A DNA stretch of 64,000 nt from Paraburkholderia azotifigens (GTDB lineage Bacteria; Pseudomonadota; Gammaproteobacteria; Burkholderiales; Burkholderiaceae). This document shows positions 17,264 to 26,108 of this stretch, piece after piece; the first letter of the stretch is position 1; every line of letters begins with the position of its first letter. The position numbers were made by a program, and so were the translations under genes. Location: contig NZ_VOQS01000005.1 in NCBI RefSeq assembly GCF_007995085.1, positions 930,001 to 994,000 on the forward strand, in the 5' to 3' direction. The notes under the pieces were generated by a model. It ran no database searches and was not told where the DNA came from. It saw only the letters and a list, made by a program, of their open reading frames with translations.

Positions 17264-18052
17264 CTAGCAACCTTTGAAGTCGACGGCTGGCCGTGCTTCT
17301 CCGGCCTTTGCTGCCTTGATGGCCGACGCTAGTCCATCGATCGCATCTTCCGTGTCAAAGAGCGGCATCGCAATGTCGAACATCGCCTGATCGGCGGTAT
17401 CGATGCCGCCGACAGCCCAGATGCGAAGCAATGCCTTGTGTGCTACGTGGGCACGAGTTGGGCCCTTGGCCAGTTTCAACGCGAAAGAATGGGCTTCATC
17501 AAGCAACTTCGCGTCGGGCACGACGCGGTTCACGACGCAAAACCGCTCCATCGTGGCCGCTGGGACCTGTTCTGACGTGAACGCCCACTCGGCCGCACGG
17601 AACCGGCCCGCCAGCTCCGCGACCCGATAGATGCCGCCCAGCATCGTAGCGAGCCCTAACGTCTGTTCGGGGTGGCCGAACCGTGCAGACTGCGCGGCGA
17701 AGACGATGTCTGCGCGAAGCGCGAGCTCCAGGCCCCCCCCGAAACAAAGGCCTTGCACCGCCGCGATTACCGGAAGCGGCAGGCGCTCGAAGCGGTTGAA
17801 CGCATTCATGTAACGCTCGAATAGCGATCGAAGTGCCGACTTCGGCATGCCATCCCATGGCAAGATGTCGCCCCCGAAACAGAAGTCCGGACCCTCGGCT
17901 CGCAGCAGTACGGCACGCGCATCGCTTTGGCCAACAGTCGTCAAAGCATCTTCCAGTTCACCGATCATCTGCTCAGCGAGACGATTCTGCGGTGGATGAT
18001 TGAGGCTGAGCGTCGCGACCTGGTTGGCGATGTCGACAAAGAGATGACGCAT
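17264..18052 (-). CDS. Enoyl-CoA hydratase/isomerase family protein
   Basis: A 262-residue crotonase-fold protein. The oxyanion-hole segments are recognisable: the first at EGPDFCFGGDILPWDG and the second at AVQGLCFGGGLELALRADIV, followed by RFGHPEQTLGLATMLGG. The usual hydratase Glu in the second region is replaced in context (GLATMLGG), so isomerase, hydrolase or another crotonase activity is equally possible. It lies 17 bp downstream of the frameshifted hydrolase gene. Confidence 0.85.
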   Translation of the reverse strand: MRHLFVDIANQVATLSLNHPPQNRLAEQMIGELEDALTTVGQSDARAVLLRAEGPDFCFGGDILPWDGMPKSALRSLFERYMNAFNRFERLPLPVIAAVQGLCFGGGLELALRADIVFAAQSARFGHPEQTLGLATMLGGIYRVAELAGRFRAAEWAFTSEQVPAATMERFCVVNRVVPDAKLLDEAHSFALKLAKGPTRAHVAHKALLRIWAVGGIDTADQAMFDIAMPLFDTEDAIDGLASAIKAAKAGEARPAVDFKGC

Positions 18053-18069
18053 GTTCGGCTCCTGTGGCG

Positions 18070-18965
18070 TTACGAAAGCTGTTCGCGGAACCAGTCGACA
18101 GCGGCGCCGCTGGTCTGCTGGAAGTACTTTTCATATCCATCGAAGTGACCGCCAGGAAACGTCACGAGTCGCTTGGGCTGCAACGCCCTTTCATAAGCCC
18201 CGAGCGCCAGGTCGGTAACGGTAATAGTGTCTTGTAGTGCCACGATCATCAGAAGCGGCGTTGGCGAGACCCGGGATATCCATATGCCCGGCTCGTACAT
18301 CCGCGCCAACCGGATTGAGCGCAGCGTGACGGTGTTCTCCCACATCCCTTGGGAGACGGGCTGAAGGTAGAAGTCCATCGCGTCCATCGTGCGATAAGCG
18401 GCCGGCACGTTCGGATCGTCACCGACGATGGCCTGTCGCATCGGCGGCTCTCCATGCGCTTGAGCACGCTCATCGTTCGCAAATGCTTCCTCCAGCGAGC
18501 TGACCGATTCGGGGGAATCCGCCGTAGCCCCTGTTCGTAGCCGCTGAGCGTGGGGACTTGTGCGACGACGCAGCGAAGGCGTCGATCGGTCGCGCCAAGC
18601 ACAATAGCGTGGCCGCCGGCGAAGCTCGTACCCCACAGGCCAATCCGCGCTGGATCGACTCCCTCGCACGACTCCAGAAAGGAAATCGCGCGACGCCAGT
18701 CGGCTATTTGCCGCCAAGGATCGACGTCGTGCCTTGGCTCGCCTTCGCTGCTGCCGAACCCTCGATGATCGTGAAGCAGCACGATGAAACCCGCGCTGGC
18801 GAACGCATGGGCAAAGCGCTCGAGGCCGTGCTCTCGCGTGCCCGCGTATCCGTGTGCCATTGAAATCGCCGACAGCAGGCCTTTCCTGGCGTCTGGCATG
18901 AACAACCAGGCGCGCAGCTTGATGCCACCCTCTGCTTCAATTTCGACGTTAAGTCTTTGGACCAT
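18070..18965 (-). pseudogene. Alpha/beta-hydrolase (dienelactone-hydrolase-like) with a frameshift
   Basis: The ATG at 18965 has GGAGG 6 bases upstream and opens a hydrolase frame: LRAWLFMPDARKGLLSAISM, HDHRGFGSSEGEPRHDVDP, then nucleophile elbow GLWGTSFAGG. At a run of five G on the plus strand (18511-18515) the family-like sequence switches frame. It reads LSGYEQGLRRIPP before the run and ESVSSLEEAFANDERAQAHG after it, continuing to 18070 with the His region FPGGHFDGYEKYF. One missing base in the run (five instead of six) accounts for the shift. This could be a true mutation, a sequencing error or, less likely, slippage. The full product would be about 298 residues. Confidence 0.8.
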
Positions 18966-19021
18966 GAGCGTCCTCCATGCACCGTTAGATGGAATGGATC
19001 GAGCGAGTACGGAGCTTTGGA

Positions 19022-19513
19022 TTACCTGGTCGGCACAGGGACAATCGCTGAGATGCGCCACCCATCAGGCGTACGCACCGCGATCTCGTTGACCAGAAAC
19101 TGGAAGACGGCTACCGGCTGACCTGAGGCACCCGCGGTGATACGCGTGGGCGCATAGATGTGCGCAGTATCGCGTCCGAGTGGAATGACTTTGATGGCAT
19201 CTTCGTCGGGCTCGAATCGCCACGTGCCGCCGAAGACCTCGCGGAAATGAGCGAGTACCGCTTCACGGCCCCAGAACGTATAGGCGCGCGCGACGAAGTT
19301 CACCGGGTCGATCTGCCCCGCAGGCGCGCGCGCGAGCACAGATTCGATCACCTCGATGTCATGTGCTGTTTCGCCTGCGGCCTGCCGCAAGAAGAGCGCG
19401 CGGATTTCACGCAGATCGTCAGGGCTGACTGGCGCAGCAGTCGATGGATCGGCCATATCCAGTCGCGATACGCGGATGGCGGCATGGAACAAGTTTTGAA
19501 GGCTGAAGGTCAC
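19022..19513 (-). CDS. NTF2-like / SnoaL-type small protein
   Basis: A 163-residue protein from a GTG at 19513 with CCAGGAG upstream. It has an NTF2-like cone fold: an N-terminal helix pair (LREIRALFLRQAAGETAHD), VNFVARAYTFWGREAVLAHF, the strand AHIYAPTRITAG and a C-terminal WRISAIVPVP. It follows a similar secreted protein by 4 bp. These folds act as small-molecule isomerases, cyclases or accessory subunits. No catalytic assignment is possible here. Confidence 0.75.
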   Translation of the reverse strand: MTFSLQNLFHAAIRVSRLDMADPSTAAPVSPDDLREIRALFLRQAAGETAHDIEVIESVLARAPAGQIDPVNFVARAYTFWGREAVLAHFREVFGGTWRFEPDEDAIKVIPLGRDTAHIYAPTRITAGASGQPVAVFQFLVNEIAVRTPDGWRISAIVPVPTR

Positions 19514-19517
19514 GGTT

Positions 19518-20045
19518 TTAGCTCCTGGCAGCGGAGGCAGGCGGCACGGGCAGGATGATCTCTGAAGCGACCTTCCAGTCCTTGTCGACTTTTATCCAGT
19601 TGATCAACACCAGAAACGGCTTTGGCGTGCCATCCTGACCCGCATAGGAGACCGTGATGGTCACCGGCGCGTAGGATTGCGCCACGTCGTTCGTCAAGCC
19701 GACCACCTTGAACTTCGAATAATCAGGCTGGAGCACAACTGGGCCTGAAGTGCCGATGTCGTGCAGCTTCTGGTCAATCGCATCATTGCCCCAGAAGCCG
19801 GCCCAGTTCCCTTCCGAAGCGGCCGCGCTTTTAGCGACGAGAAGGGCCGAAGGAGATTGCCAGAACATTTCGTGCAGCGCCTTGAAGTCGTGGCGATTGG
19901 CTAATTGCATTAGATGGCCGAACCTGGATCGAATCGTATCCAAAGTTGTCGCGTCCAACGGCTCACGGTAGTCCGAAGAAGTGGCCGCGAAGGACGTTGT
20001 AAAAACAGTCAGTGTGCCGACAAGAGCCAGTAGCGTTTTGCGCAC
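19518..20045 (-). CDS. Secreted NTF2-like protein
   Basis: From a GTG at 20045 (GGGATC upstream) the protein has 175 residues. It begins with a signal peptide (VRKTLLALVGTLTVFTTSFA), followed by an NTF2/DUF4440-type domain with RFGHLMQLANRHDFKALHEM, the FWGNDAIDQKL segment and WKVASEIILPVP. Longer starts up to 20186 lack a signal and have no ribosome site. It is a likely periplasmic counterpart of the next gene downstream, which has the same fold without an obvious signal. Confidence 0.7.
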   Translation of the reverse strand: MRKTLLALVGTLTVFTTSFAATSSDYREPLDATTLDTIRSRFGHLMQLANRHDFKALHEMFWQSPSALLVAKSAAASEGNWAGFWGNDAIDQKLHDIGTSGPVVLQPDYSKFKVVGLTNDVAQSYAPVTITVSYAGQDGTPKPFLVLINWIKVDKDWKVASEIILPVPPASAARS

Positions 20046-20460
20046 GATGAGATCCCGTTGAACGATAGATAGTGTGTTCGGTGTGGGCAATCCTGTGCCG
20101 GCTCGGTCGCGATGTTGGATGCGCCCGCGTATGAGCATCGATTGATGGTTCTCGAAAAAATCCGGCGGCAACCAGCAACCAGACAACCTGTGAGTCAGGA
20201 ACGGCCGATAAGTATCGTAGCGGTTGCTGGCCGCTCAGAGCTATCTGTTTCTGCCGTGTTTGGTACAGGAATGATGCAATATACAGGCGCTGCAAGAGGG
20301 TGTTCGAGCCCGGCAACGCTTGCGAATTTCGAAACGCCTAACCGGGGATTATTTCGACGAGGTGACAGAAGTCGTCGCTCTCGCGCAGCATTTGATGAAG
20401 GGGTGCAGATTGAGAAATCGGAATGTGCTGATGAACGTCCTGAGAAATCTTGCGGGTAAA
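20046..20460. other. Non-coding stretch
   Basis: About 415 bases between the secreted NTF2-like gene and the AraC gene. The frames crossing it are short and lack domain resemblance. It should contain the promoter of the leftward NTF2-like genes, but I cannot point to clear -35 and -10 boxes. Confidence 0.35.
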
Positions 20461-21021
20461 TCACGGGCCGGGCGCATCACGCCTGCCATCGACTTTGAGG
20501 TGCTGGCGTTGCCAGGCCTTCGGACTCGTGCCGGTCATTCGCTTGAACCATCGTCCCAGATGGGACTGGTTTACAAAGCCGCAGGCCAAAGCAATGGCCT
20601 GCAGGGTTAGGCTGCTGCACAGAAGCATGTCCTGAGCTTGAGCGATCTTGTTTTTGAGCGCCCATCGGTGGGGCGGCAAGCCTGTTGATTGCTTGAATTC
20701 GCGCGCAAAATGACCAGACGACAATCCGCACGCCTGGCTTAGCGCCGCGAGTGTAACCTTGTCATGATCGCGAACCGATAACATGGCCTTGGCAAGTTGC
20801 AGATGAGTCGGAGAGAGGCCACCACTGACCCGGCGTAGCGTTCCCGTTGCGTGAGTGAAGCGGTAGCTGTCGAGTACATATGTTTGAATCGTGCGCGTAG
20901 CGAGTTCAAAGAACTGCGCGGACGAACTCCTTTCCTGTATCTGGTCCACACCATTGACCGCGTGCACCTGTATGGTGACGAACGAAGGATAGGGGCCGCC
21001 TGGGTTGGATCGCTCAATCAC
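20461..21021 (-). CDS. AraC-family transcriptional regulator, short form (probably 5'-truncated)
   Basis: The frame gives 186 residues from a GTG at 21021. The C-terminal 100 residues are a full AraC double helix-turn-helix (LAALSQACGLSSGHFAREFK and LQAIALACGFVNQSHLGRWF). Only about 80 residues precede it, and they start abruptly (IERSNPGGPYPSFVTIQVH), whereas relatives are about 300 residues. The start codon overlaps the stop of the DsbA-family gene, so the sensor part may have been lost in a rearrangement. It may still bind DNA without effector control. Confidence 0.7.
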   Translation of the reverse strand: MIERSNPGGPYPSFVTIQVHAVNGVDQIQERSSSAQFFELATRTIQTYVLDSYRFTHATGTLRRVSGGLSPTHLQLAKAMLSVRDHDKVTLAALSQACGLSSGHFAREFKQSTGLPPHRWALKNKIAQAQDMLLCSSLTLQAIALACGFVNQSHLGRWFKRMTGTSPKAWQRQHLKVDGRRDAPGP

Positions 21022-21701
21022 TATGTAGCCCGCTTCTTCAACGATGTTCGAACGCCGCCTGCAGGGCCACCGGCGAGTAGCCGGTCCAGCGCTGCCGTCA
21101 TGTGCTCTATTGGCGCGACACCGCGCACGACCACGGGAGGCTGCGGTCGTGCCGTATCACTTGCGCTTGTCAACATGACGAAAGGAAGTCCAGTTACGCC
21201 TAGTCGACCGGCCGCTGCTTCATCGTCTTCGATAACTGTCTTGAATCGCTGCTCGGCCAAGGATGCAGCTAGCGCCGTCTGATCGACGCCGCATTCGTTC
21301 GCTATGTCCAGCAAAACGTCTTTGTTGCCTATATCTCTTCCATGCTCAAAATACGCCTTGAACAGAGCGCGATGCACACTGTCGAAGCGTCCTGCAGTGC
21401 GGCTGAAGAACGCGGTCTCAAAGGCAAGGCGGCTACGCGGTGCAGAAGGCGGTAGCTTCATCTTCAGATTGCGTTCAGCGGCAAGCGGGTAGACTGCCTT
21501 GAGCCAGATGCTGGTGATGTATTCGCCGTCCGGCTCGATGAGCGCGATAGGGTCGGGCCGCAGTTCGAACGCGTGCCATTCGACCTCTAACGGCACGCGA
21601 GACTCCTCGATGAATCGGTCGAGGGTATCCATCTGCAGATAACAGAAAGGGCAGACATAGTCAGCCCAGCAATCCATGCGAACGATTGGCATTGGAACCA
21701 T
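21021..21701 (-). CDS. DsbA-family (FrnE-like) thiol oxidoreductase
   Basis: From an ATG at 21701 the protein has 226 residues. The thioredoxin-fold opening VRMDCWADYVCPFCYLQMD holds a CxxC (CPFC) active site, and GVTGLPFVMLTS carries the conserved cis-proline. The FrnE/2-hydroxychromene-isomerase-like DSBA family often has a CPWC or CPFC site and acts in the cytoplasm, consistent with the absence of a signal peptide. The open frame extends to 21791 but the extra residues are not family-like. Confidence 0.85.
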   Translation of the reverse strand: MVPMPIVRMDCWADYVCPFCYLQMDTLDRFIEESRVPLEVEWHAFELRPDPIALIEPDGEYITSIWLKAVYPLAAERNLKMKLPPSAPRSRLAFETAFFSRTAGRFDSVHRALFKAYFEHGRDIGNKDVLLDIANECGVDQTALAASLAEQRFKTVIEDDEAAAGRLGVTGLPFVMLTSASDTARPQPPVVVRGVAPIEHMTAALDRLLAGGPAGGVRTSLKKRAT

Positions 21702-21990
21702 GCGAAAGCACCTTGATATCACGCGAGCGCGGAAGCCTACCCGGACCGTGCGGTTGCCCGAAACAATAATACACTCCGGTTCCTGCCGCATAGCGCGCGT
21801 CTGCCACTTTGGTACGAAAATGCTCCTAATTCGACAAATTTCGCCGAGGCAGCCCGCTTCTTGCTGGAAGAACGAGACTGTATCTGTATTTTCGAATTAC
21901 TCTCTGTAAAGGAAGGGAAGATCTGCAGAAGTCCTGGCGTGGACAGGCAGGCGAACTATCCTGGATTCAGGGATGTTCCGGAGAGAGTCG

Positions 21991-22120
21991 ATGACACAAC
22001 TCGGCTCTGGTCTGGATCTGACGACAAAGCGAACACGCAAGTGGGAGTTCCTGACTGAGATGGACAGTGTTGTGCCGTGGCTAAGGCTGATTGCCCTGAT
22101 TGAGCCGCACTATCGGGCGA
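21991..22120 (+). pseudogene. 5' remnant of an IS5-family transposase
   Basis: The frame from ATG 21991 reads TKRTRKWEFLTEMDSVVPWL then IALIEPHY, the hallmark N-terminus of IS5-group transposases. After about 40 residues the similarity stops. No DDE catalytic region is found downstream, so the element is reduced to a stub. Confidence 0.75.
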
Positions 22121-22187
22121 ATGAGAATGAAGCCCGAGCGAACGCCGTTGACCTCTATGAATCGACACAACGCAGGATCGAACGACG

Positions 22188-22385
22188 TTAGAAACCGCTC
22201 CCGCGCTTCGGGTCAAAACGATCAACGCGCTCCAGGCTCTCACGCATCGCGGCGATACGAATGGCAACGAGTGTTTCGGCCTCGGACTGCGCCGTACGGG
22301 AATAGGCGATGTTCATTGCAGCCGGCTTCCGGCCAACGGTCATGTGGCACTGCCAGTAATAACGCCCCGAATCGATTGTCACCAA
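22188..22385 (-). CDS. Possible small hypothetical protein or gene remnant
   Basis: A 65-residue leftward frame (VTIDSGRYYWQCHMTVGRKP, then SEAETLVAIRIAAMRESLER) has protein-like composition and a helical C-terminus, but no recognised domain and no good ribosome site. It lies in a decayed stretch between two relics, so it may be part of a longer lost gene. Confidence 0.25.
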   Translation of the reverse strand: MVTIDSGRYYWQCHMTVGRKPAAMNIAYSRTAQSEAETLVAIRIAAMRESLERVDRFDPKRGSGF

Positions 22386-22670
22386 TCCAGGCCTTCATCC
22401 CGGAGGTCTGCGCTTTTGGCCGACTGTACGCATTCGTCGCCTTGAGCGAACTCGTACCGATGGCGAACGCATCAAACCGACCCTTCACTGCCGCTCTTCC
22501 GATTGTCCGTTACCCGAGCGCAACCGCCTTTCAGGAGACTAACAACGCGGATCACGAACAACCAGGACTTGCGAGCCGCCAAATCGAAATGGGTACTGGA
22601 TGATTGCTACGGGCGTTCTGACAACCAGGGCGCCGATAGGCGCCTTCGACTTGTCGTGTTCGAAGCGCAC

Positions 22671-22790
22671 TCATTCTAAGGTGACGACGATCTTCCCGAC
22701 TTGTTCACTAGATCCGACGAAGTGCATTGCTTCCTGAATATGGTCAGATGCAAACGTTCGACAGATCAAAGGCGAAAGCCTATCCCTGGA
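22671..22790 (-). pseudogene. 3' remnant of a zinc-binding / quinone oxidoreductase (MDR family)
   Basis: The last 35-40 residues of a leftward frame read LSPLICRTFASDHIQEAMHF and end GKIVVTLE. This is the conserved C-terminus of NADPH:quinone-reductase-type MDR proteins. Upstream sequence no longer matches, so only the tail remains. Confidence 0.6.
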
Positions 22791-23188
22791 GAGCTCTCTT
22801 CCACGATGGTGCCGTGCGACGGGGCCGGGCGAGAATTCGATTCCCCAACATCTGCGAACACCAACGGAGGGTGCTATGCGCTGTTCTTTCTCTGCAGCAA
22901 GGGTCATCCTTTAAGAGGTTTTCCAGCCAAATGGTGCGAGGCGCTGCTTGGGCCAGCTTACGATGGGACTGGTACCTGAGCGCGGCGAGCAGGCCTTGCG
23001 GCCAACCGCGTCGGTCGACATCTGAGTCAACATCGCCGACAATCGTCCTGCCACTTGAACTGGCGTGGAGCCCGGCATTCAGGGGAGAAACGATTCAGTC
23101 AATGTTGTGCAACGGCGATTGCCGAGCAATACGAACGGCATCGGCCTACAGACATGCAGCAGGCCGATGCCCTTACAACAACGCGCGA
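22791..23188. other. Decayed stretch without a supported gene
   Basis: About 400 bases between the MDR relic and the Tim44-like gene. A long plus-strand frame crosses it, but it continues antisense through the Tim44-like gene and has no family resemblance. No repeat or RNA gene was seen. Confidence 0.35.
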
Positions 23189-24154
23189 TTAGTGGTTGAT
23201 CTGCTGGATACCCGCCAGGCGCCACGCCTGACCGCCTTGCGCGTTCTTCACCAGATTCCAGATCTCCTGGAACGGCTCCGCAGTCTGTGCGTCGTCCTCT
23301 CGCATCTGACCGTAGAAGCGCACGCTGACCAGCGTTTCATCGGCGTTGCTCTCCGTGCCCAGCACTTCGGCGTCGAGCTTCGTCACTTCCGTCACACCCG
23401 GCTTGCCGCCTTGAGCTTCCAGATCCTGCTTGAGCCGCATGAACATATCGTGCGTCGTCAACTCGAACATGTCGCCCTGATCGTTCCGGTCCCACGCGCT
23501 CTGAAGACGCATGAACAGGGTCTTCGCCGATGCCAGAAAAGCAGCCTGGTCGGATCCGAATGCGAGTTCGGGAGCCTTCACGGCGCCTGCAGCTCCGGTC
23601 GAACCCATCGCGGCAGCCGGCCAGTTGCCGGACCTCGCGTCCGACCTCGCCTGGCCGAACTGGTTGAACAGCGATAAACCGTTGGTCTGCTGCCGGTTCG
23701 CGGCGCCATGCCCATACGCCAGATCCGGACGGCGTCTGTTGGCGATAAAGCGGAACAACATCACACCCGCTAGAACCACGATGCCGATCAGCAGCGCATT
23801 CGACAGCATTTGCGCCAGCCCCTCACCCAGGCCAAACGACGACAGCAGCGCCGCAATGCCCAAGCCGGCGGCGAGGCCCGCAAGCGGGCCCATCCAGCGG
23901 TTACCTGCCGCGGCAGCAGGCGTCTGCGCGGTCTGTTGCGCCGGCTGGGCTTGCTGGCTGCGCTGCGTTTGCCCAGACGGCGACACCGTCTGTGACTGGC
24001 GCCCGATACTTTGACTGCCGCCCACCCGCTTCGCTTCGGCATCGTTCGATGCCACGGCGCCAAGCGCGAGCAGACCCGCCAGACCGAGCGCCGCGGTTCC
24101 GCGCGTCACCGCACCGGCAGCACGTCGAAGTTGATTGACGAATTGCGTGAACAT
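23189..24154 (-). CDS. Tim44-like domain membrane protein
   Basis: A 321-residue protein with an N-terminal hydrophobic signal-like segment (GTAALGLAGLLALGAVASND), a Gln/Thr/Ser-rich low-complexity stretch, two hydrophobic segments (about residues 88-135) and a C-terminal Tim44-like/NTF2-fold domain (about 195-321, with LMRLQSAWDRNDQGDMFELT, then EIWNLVKN). Such bacterial proteins are anchored in the inner membrane. Their role is unclear and probably envelope-related. The ATG has GGAGAG upstream. This is typical Burkholderia core-like content amid accessory DNA. Confidence 0.88.
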   Translation of the reverse strand: MFTQFVNQLRRAAGAVTRGTAALGLAGLLALGAVASNDAEAKRVGGSQSIGRQSQTVSPSGQTQRSQQAQPAQQTAQTPAAAAGNRWMGPLAGLAAGLGIAALLSSFGLGEGLAQMLSNALLIGIVVLAGVMLFRFIANRRRPDLAYGHGAANRQQTNGLSLFNQFGQARSDARSGNWPAAAMGSTGAAGAVKAPELAFGSDQAAFLASAKTLFMRLQSAWDRNDQGDMFELTTHDMFMRLKQDLEAQGGKPGVTEVTKLDAEVLGTESNADETLVSVRFYGQMREDDAQTAEPFQEIWNLVKNAQGGQAWRLAGIQQINH

Positions 24155-24246
24155 AAAAAATCTCTCCAGTGGTAAGTCGGGGCTACCTGCATCACGCGCA
24201 CGGAACGCACGCGCTTAAAATTACACACAGTAATATTTTCAGGTCA

Positions 24247-24729
24247 TCATAGTTGCGCCGATTGTGTCTGCACGCCGTTACGGCCAGCGTGAAAACCGTC
24301 ACCATGGATGTAGTGCTCCAGTTGCCGGATGGTGAGTTCCTGCTCGGCAATCTGGTTCTTGATCAGATCGCCGATCGACACCATTCCAATCACCTGCCGC
24401 GCCGTAATCACGGGCAGATACCGTATGCGATGTTCTGTCATGACCGCCATGCATTCGTCAGTGGTCTGATGCGGGCCGACGTAGCGCACTTCCGCCGACA
24501 TGATGTCGCGCACGGGTGTATCCCTCGATGAGCGTTCCATCAGCACGATTTTCCGTGCGTAGTCGCGCTCCGTGACGATGCCGGCGAGGCGCCCCTGATG
24601 TGCGACGATCAGCGCGCCCACCTTCCGGTACGCCATGATCGCGATCGCGTCGTAGACCGATGCGGACGCCTCTGTGGTCCACACTGTCTGCGAAACTTTT
24701 GAGCGAAGAAATTGCGCAACCGATGCCAT
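24247..24729 (-). CDS. CBS-domain protein
   Basis: A 160-residue protein made of two CBS domains (residues about 10-65 and 75-130). Signatures include VGALIVAHQGRLAGIVTERD, PVRDIMSAEVRYVGPHQTTD and RYLPVITARQVIGMVSIGDL. Paired CBS domains bind adenosine nucleotides and serve as regulatory modules. No enzymatic domain is attached. GAGGTGAT precedes the ATG. Confidence 0.9.
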   Translation of the reverse strand: MASVAQFLRSKVSQTVWTTEASASVYDAIAIMAYRKVGALIVAHQGRLAGIVTERDYARKIVLMERSSRDTPVRDIMSAEVRYVGPHQTTDECMAVMTEHRIRYLPVITARQVIGMVSIGDLIKNQIAEQELTIRQLEHYIHGDGFHAGRNGVQTQSAQL

Positions 24730-24876
24730 AGATCACCTCTGTCCGTTATCGATAGCCGCCCGCTGGCGTCCACGTCCGAGGCTTCAATCTATCCGAACCG
24801 GATCAAATAGAAAATTCGTATTTTTATTGCCAATACCTCGAAAAAACCGTAGCGTTGGCTGATCGACGGGGGGAGC

Positions 24877-25773
24877 GTGAACTTCAAACATCTGCATTAC
24901 TTCTGGGTCGCAGCGCACGCGGGAGCGATCGTCCGGGCGGGCGAGCAGTTGCACATCTCGCCGCAAACGCTGAGCGGCCAGATCAAGCTGCTCGAGGAAG
25001 CGCTGGATAGAAAACTGTTCAGGAAGAGCGGGCGCACCATCGAACTGACCGATGCTGGCCGGCTGGTGCTCGATTACGCGGACGAAATATTCTCGCTGGG
25101 CTCGGAACTCGAAAGCGCGGTGCGGCGCGAGAACGAATCAGGTGCGCAAACGCGGTTTCGTGTCGGAATTGCAGATTCGGTTCCGAAGGCCATCGCGTAC
25201 CGGTTACTGGAACCCGCGCTGAGCGCTTCCGTACCGGTGCGCATGATCTGCCACGAAGGCAAGCTGCACGCGCTGCTTGCGCAACTGGCTGTGCATCGCC
25301 TCGATCTGATCATTACGGACGCCCCGATTCCGGCCGACGTCAACATCAAGGCGTTCAACCACCGCCTCGGCCGTTCGACGCTGGGCTGCTTCGGGGCGCA
25401 GACACTGATCAAGGCCAGCAAGAAACGCTTCCCGCTGCTGCTCGGCCAGCTGCCGGTGCTACTGCCGGGCACGGAATCGGCCGTGCGTCGCAAGCTGGAT
25501 CACTGGCTTGCGTCACATGCCATATCGCCGCACATCGTCGGCGAATTCGACGACGGGGCGATGGCCATGGCGTTCGGCCGCGAAGGCCGCGGCCTGCTGT
25601 TCGCACCCACTGTACTGGAGAGTCAGTTAAAGGCCGAGCACAAGCTGACGATGATCGGTCAGATCAAGACGATCGTCGAAGAGTTCTTTGCGATTTCGAT
25701 CGAGCGTCACATCAGTCATCCCGCCGTCGCGACGATCATGAGTGCGGCCCGAAGCGAACTGTTCAATGAGTAG
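24877..25773 (+). CDS. LysR-family regulator, NhaR-like
   Basis: A 298-residue protein from a GTG at 24877 preceded by GGGGGGAG. The N-terminal winged helix (MNFKHLHYFWVAAHAGAIVR, HISPQTLSGQIKLLEEALD) matches the NhaR subgroup, and the substrate-binding part follows (RFRVGIADSVPKAIAYRLLE). NhaR activates sodium/proton antiporter and stress genes in enterobacteria, but no antiporter gene lies next to it here. It is divergent from the CBS gene, 147 bp apart, which may be a target. Confidence 0.88.
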   Translation: MNFKHLHYFWVAAHAGAIVRAGEQLHISPQTLSGQIKLLEEALDRKLFRKSGRTIELTDAGRLVLDYADEIFSLGSELESAVRRENESGAQTRFRVGIADSVPKAIAYRLLEPALSASVPVRMICHEGKLHALLAQLAVHRLDLIITDAPIPADVNIKAFNHRLGRSTLGCFGAQTLIKASKKRFPLLLGQLPVLLPGTESAVRRKLDHWLASHAISPHIVGEFDDGAMAMAFGREGRGLLFAPTVLESQLKAEHKLTMIGQIKTIVEEFFAISIERHISHPAVATIMSAARSELFNE

Positions 25774-26108
25774 GAACTGCGTTTCCTAGCCGGGATCAGG
25801 CGCGACGACCGGCGCACAGACGTCGAAAAAGATGCTGTGCGGCGAGCGGCCTACAACGCAATTGTGTCGATCAGGTTGTGCGTCGTCATATCAATCACGC
25901 CAACATGCTGGCCGTCGTAAAGGAGGTCAACGCGTCACGACGTTGGTACGAACGGAAGGCGTGACAGCCCAGTCGACTGTACGCCGGGATTCCGCCAGTC
26001 GAAATCGATGCGGCATATGTTAAGGGTCCTTGTGCTCGTGTGAGCACGGGCCCGCCCACGGTCCGGTGGTTGCCAGCGCATGCTGTCCGCTACAACCCGC
26101 TTTACCGG
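25774..26108. other. Intergenic stretch with a beta-propeller gene fragment
   Basis: About 335 bases without an intact gene. On the minus strand around 25856-25931, a 25-codon piece reads YDGQHVGVIDMTTHNLIDTI, which resembles one YVTN/YncE beta-propeller blade. It has no start and is flanked by stops. It lies next to the end of arsA and may mark an island boundary. Confidence 0.3.
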
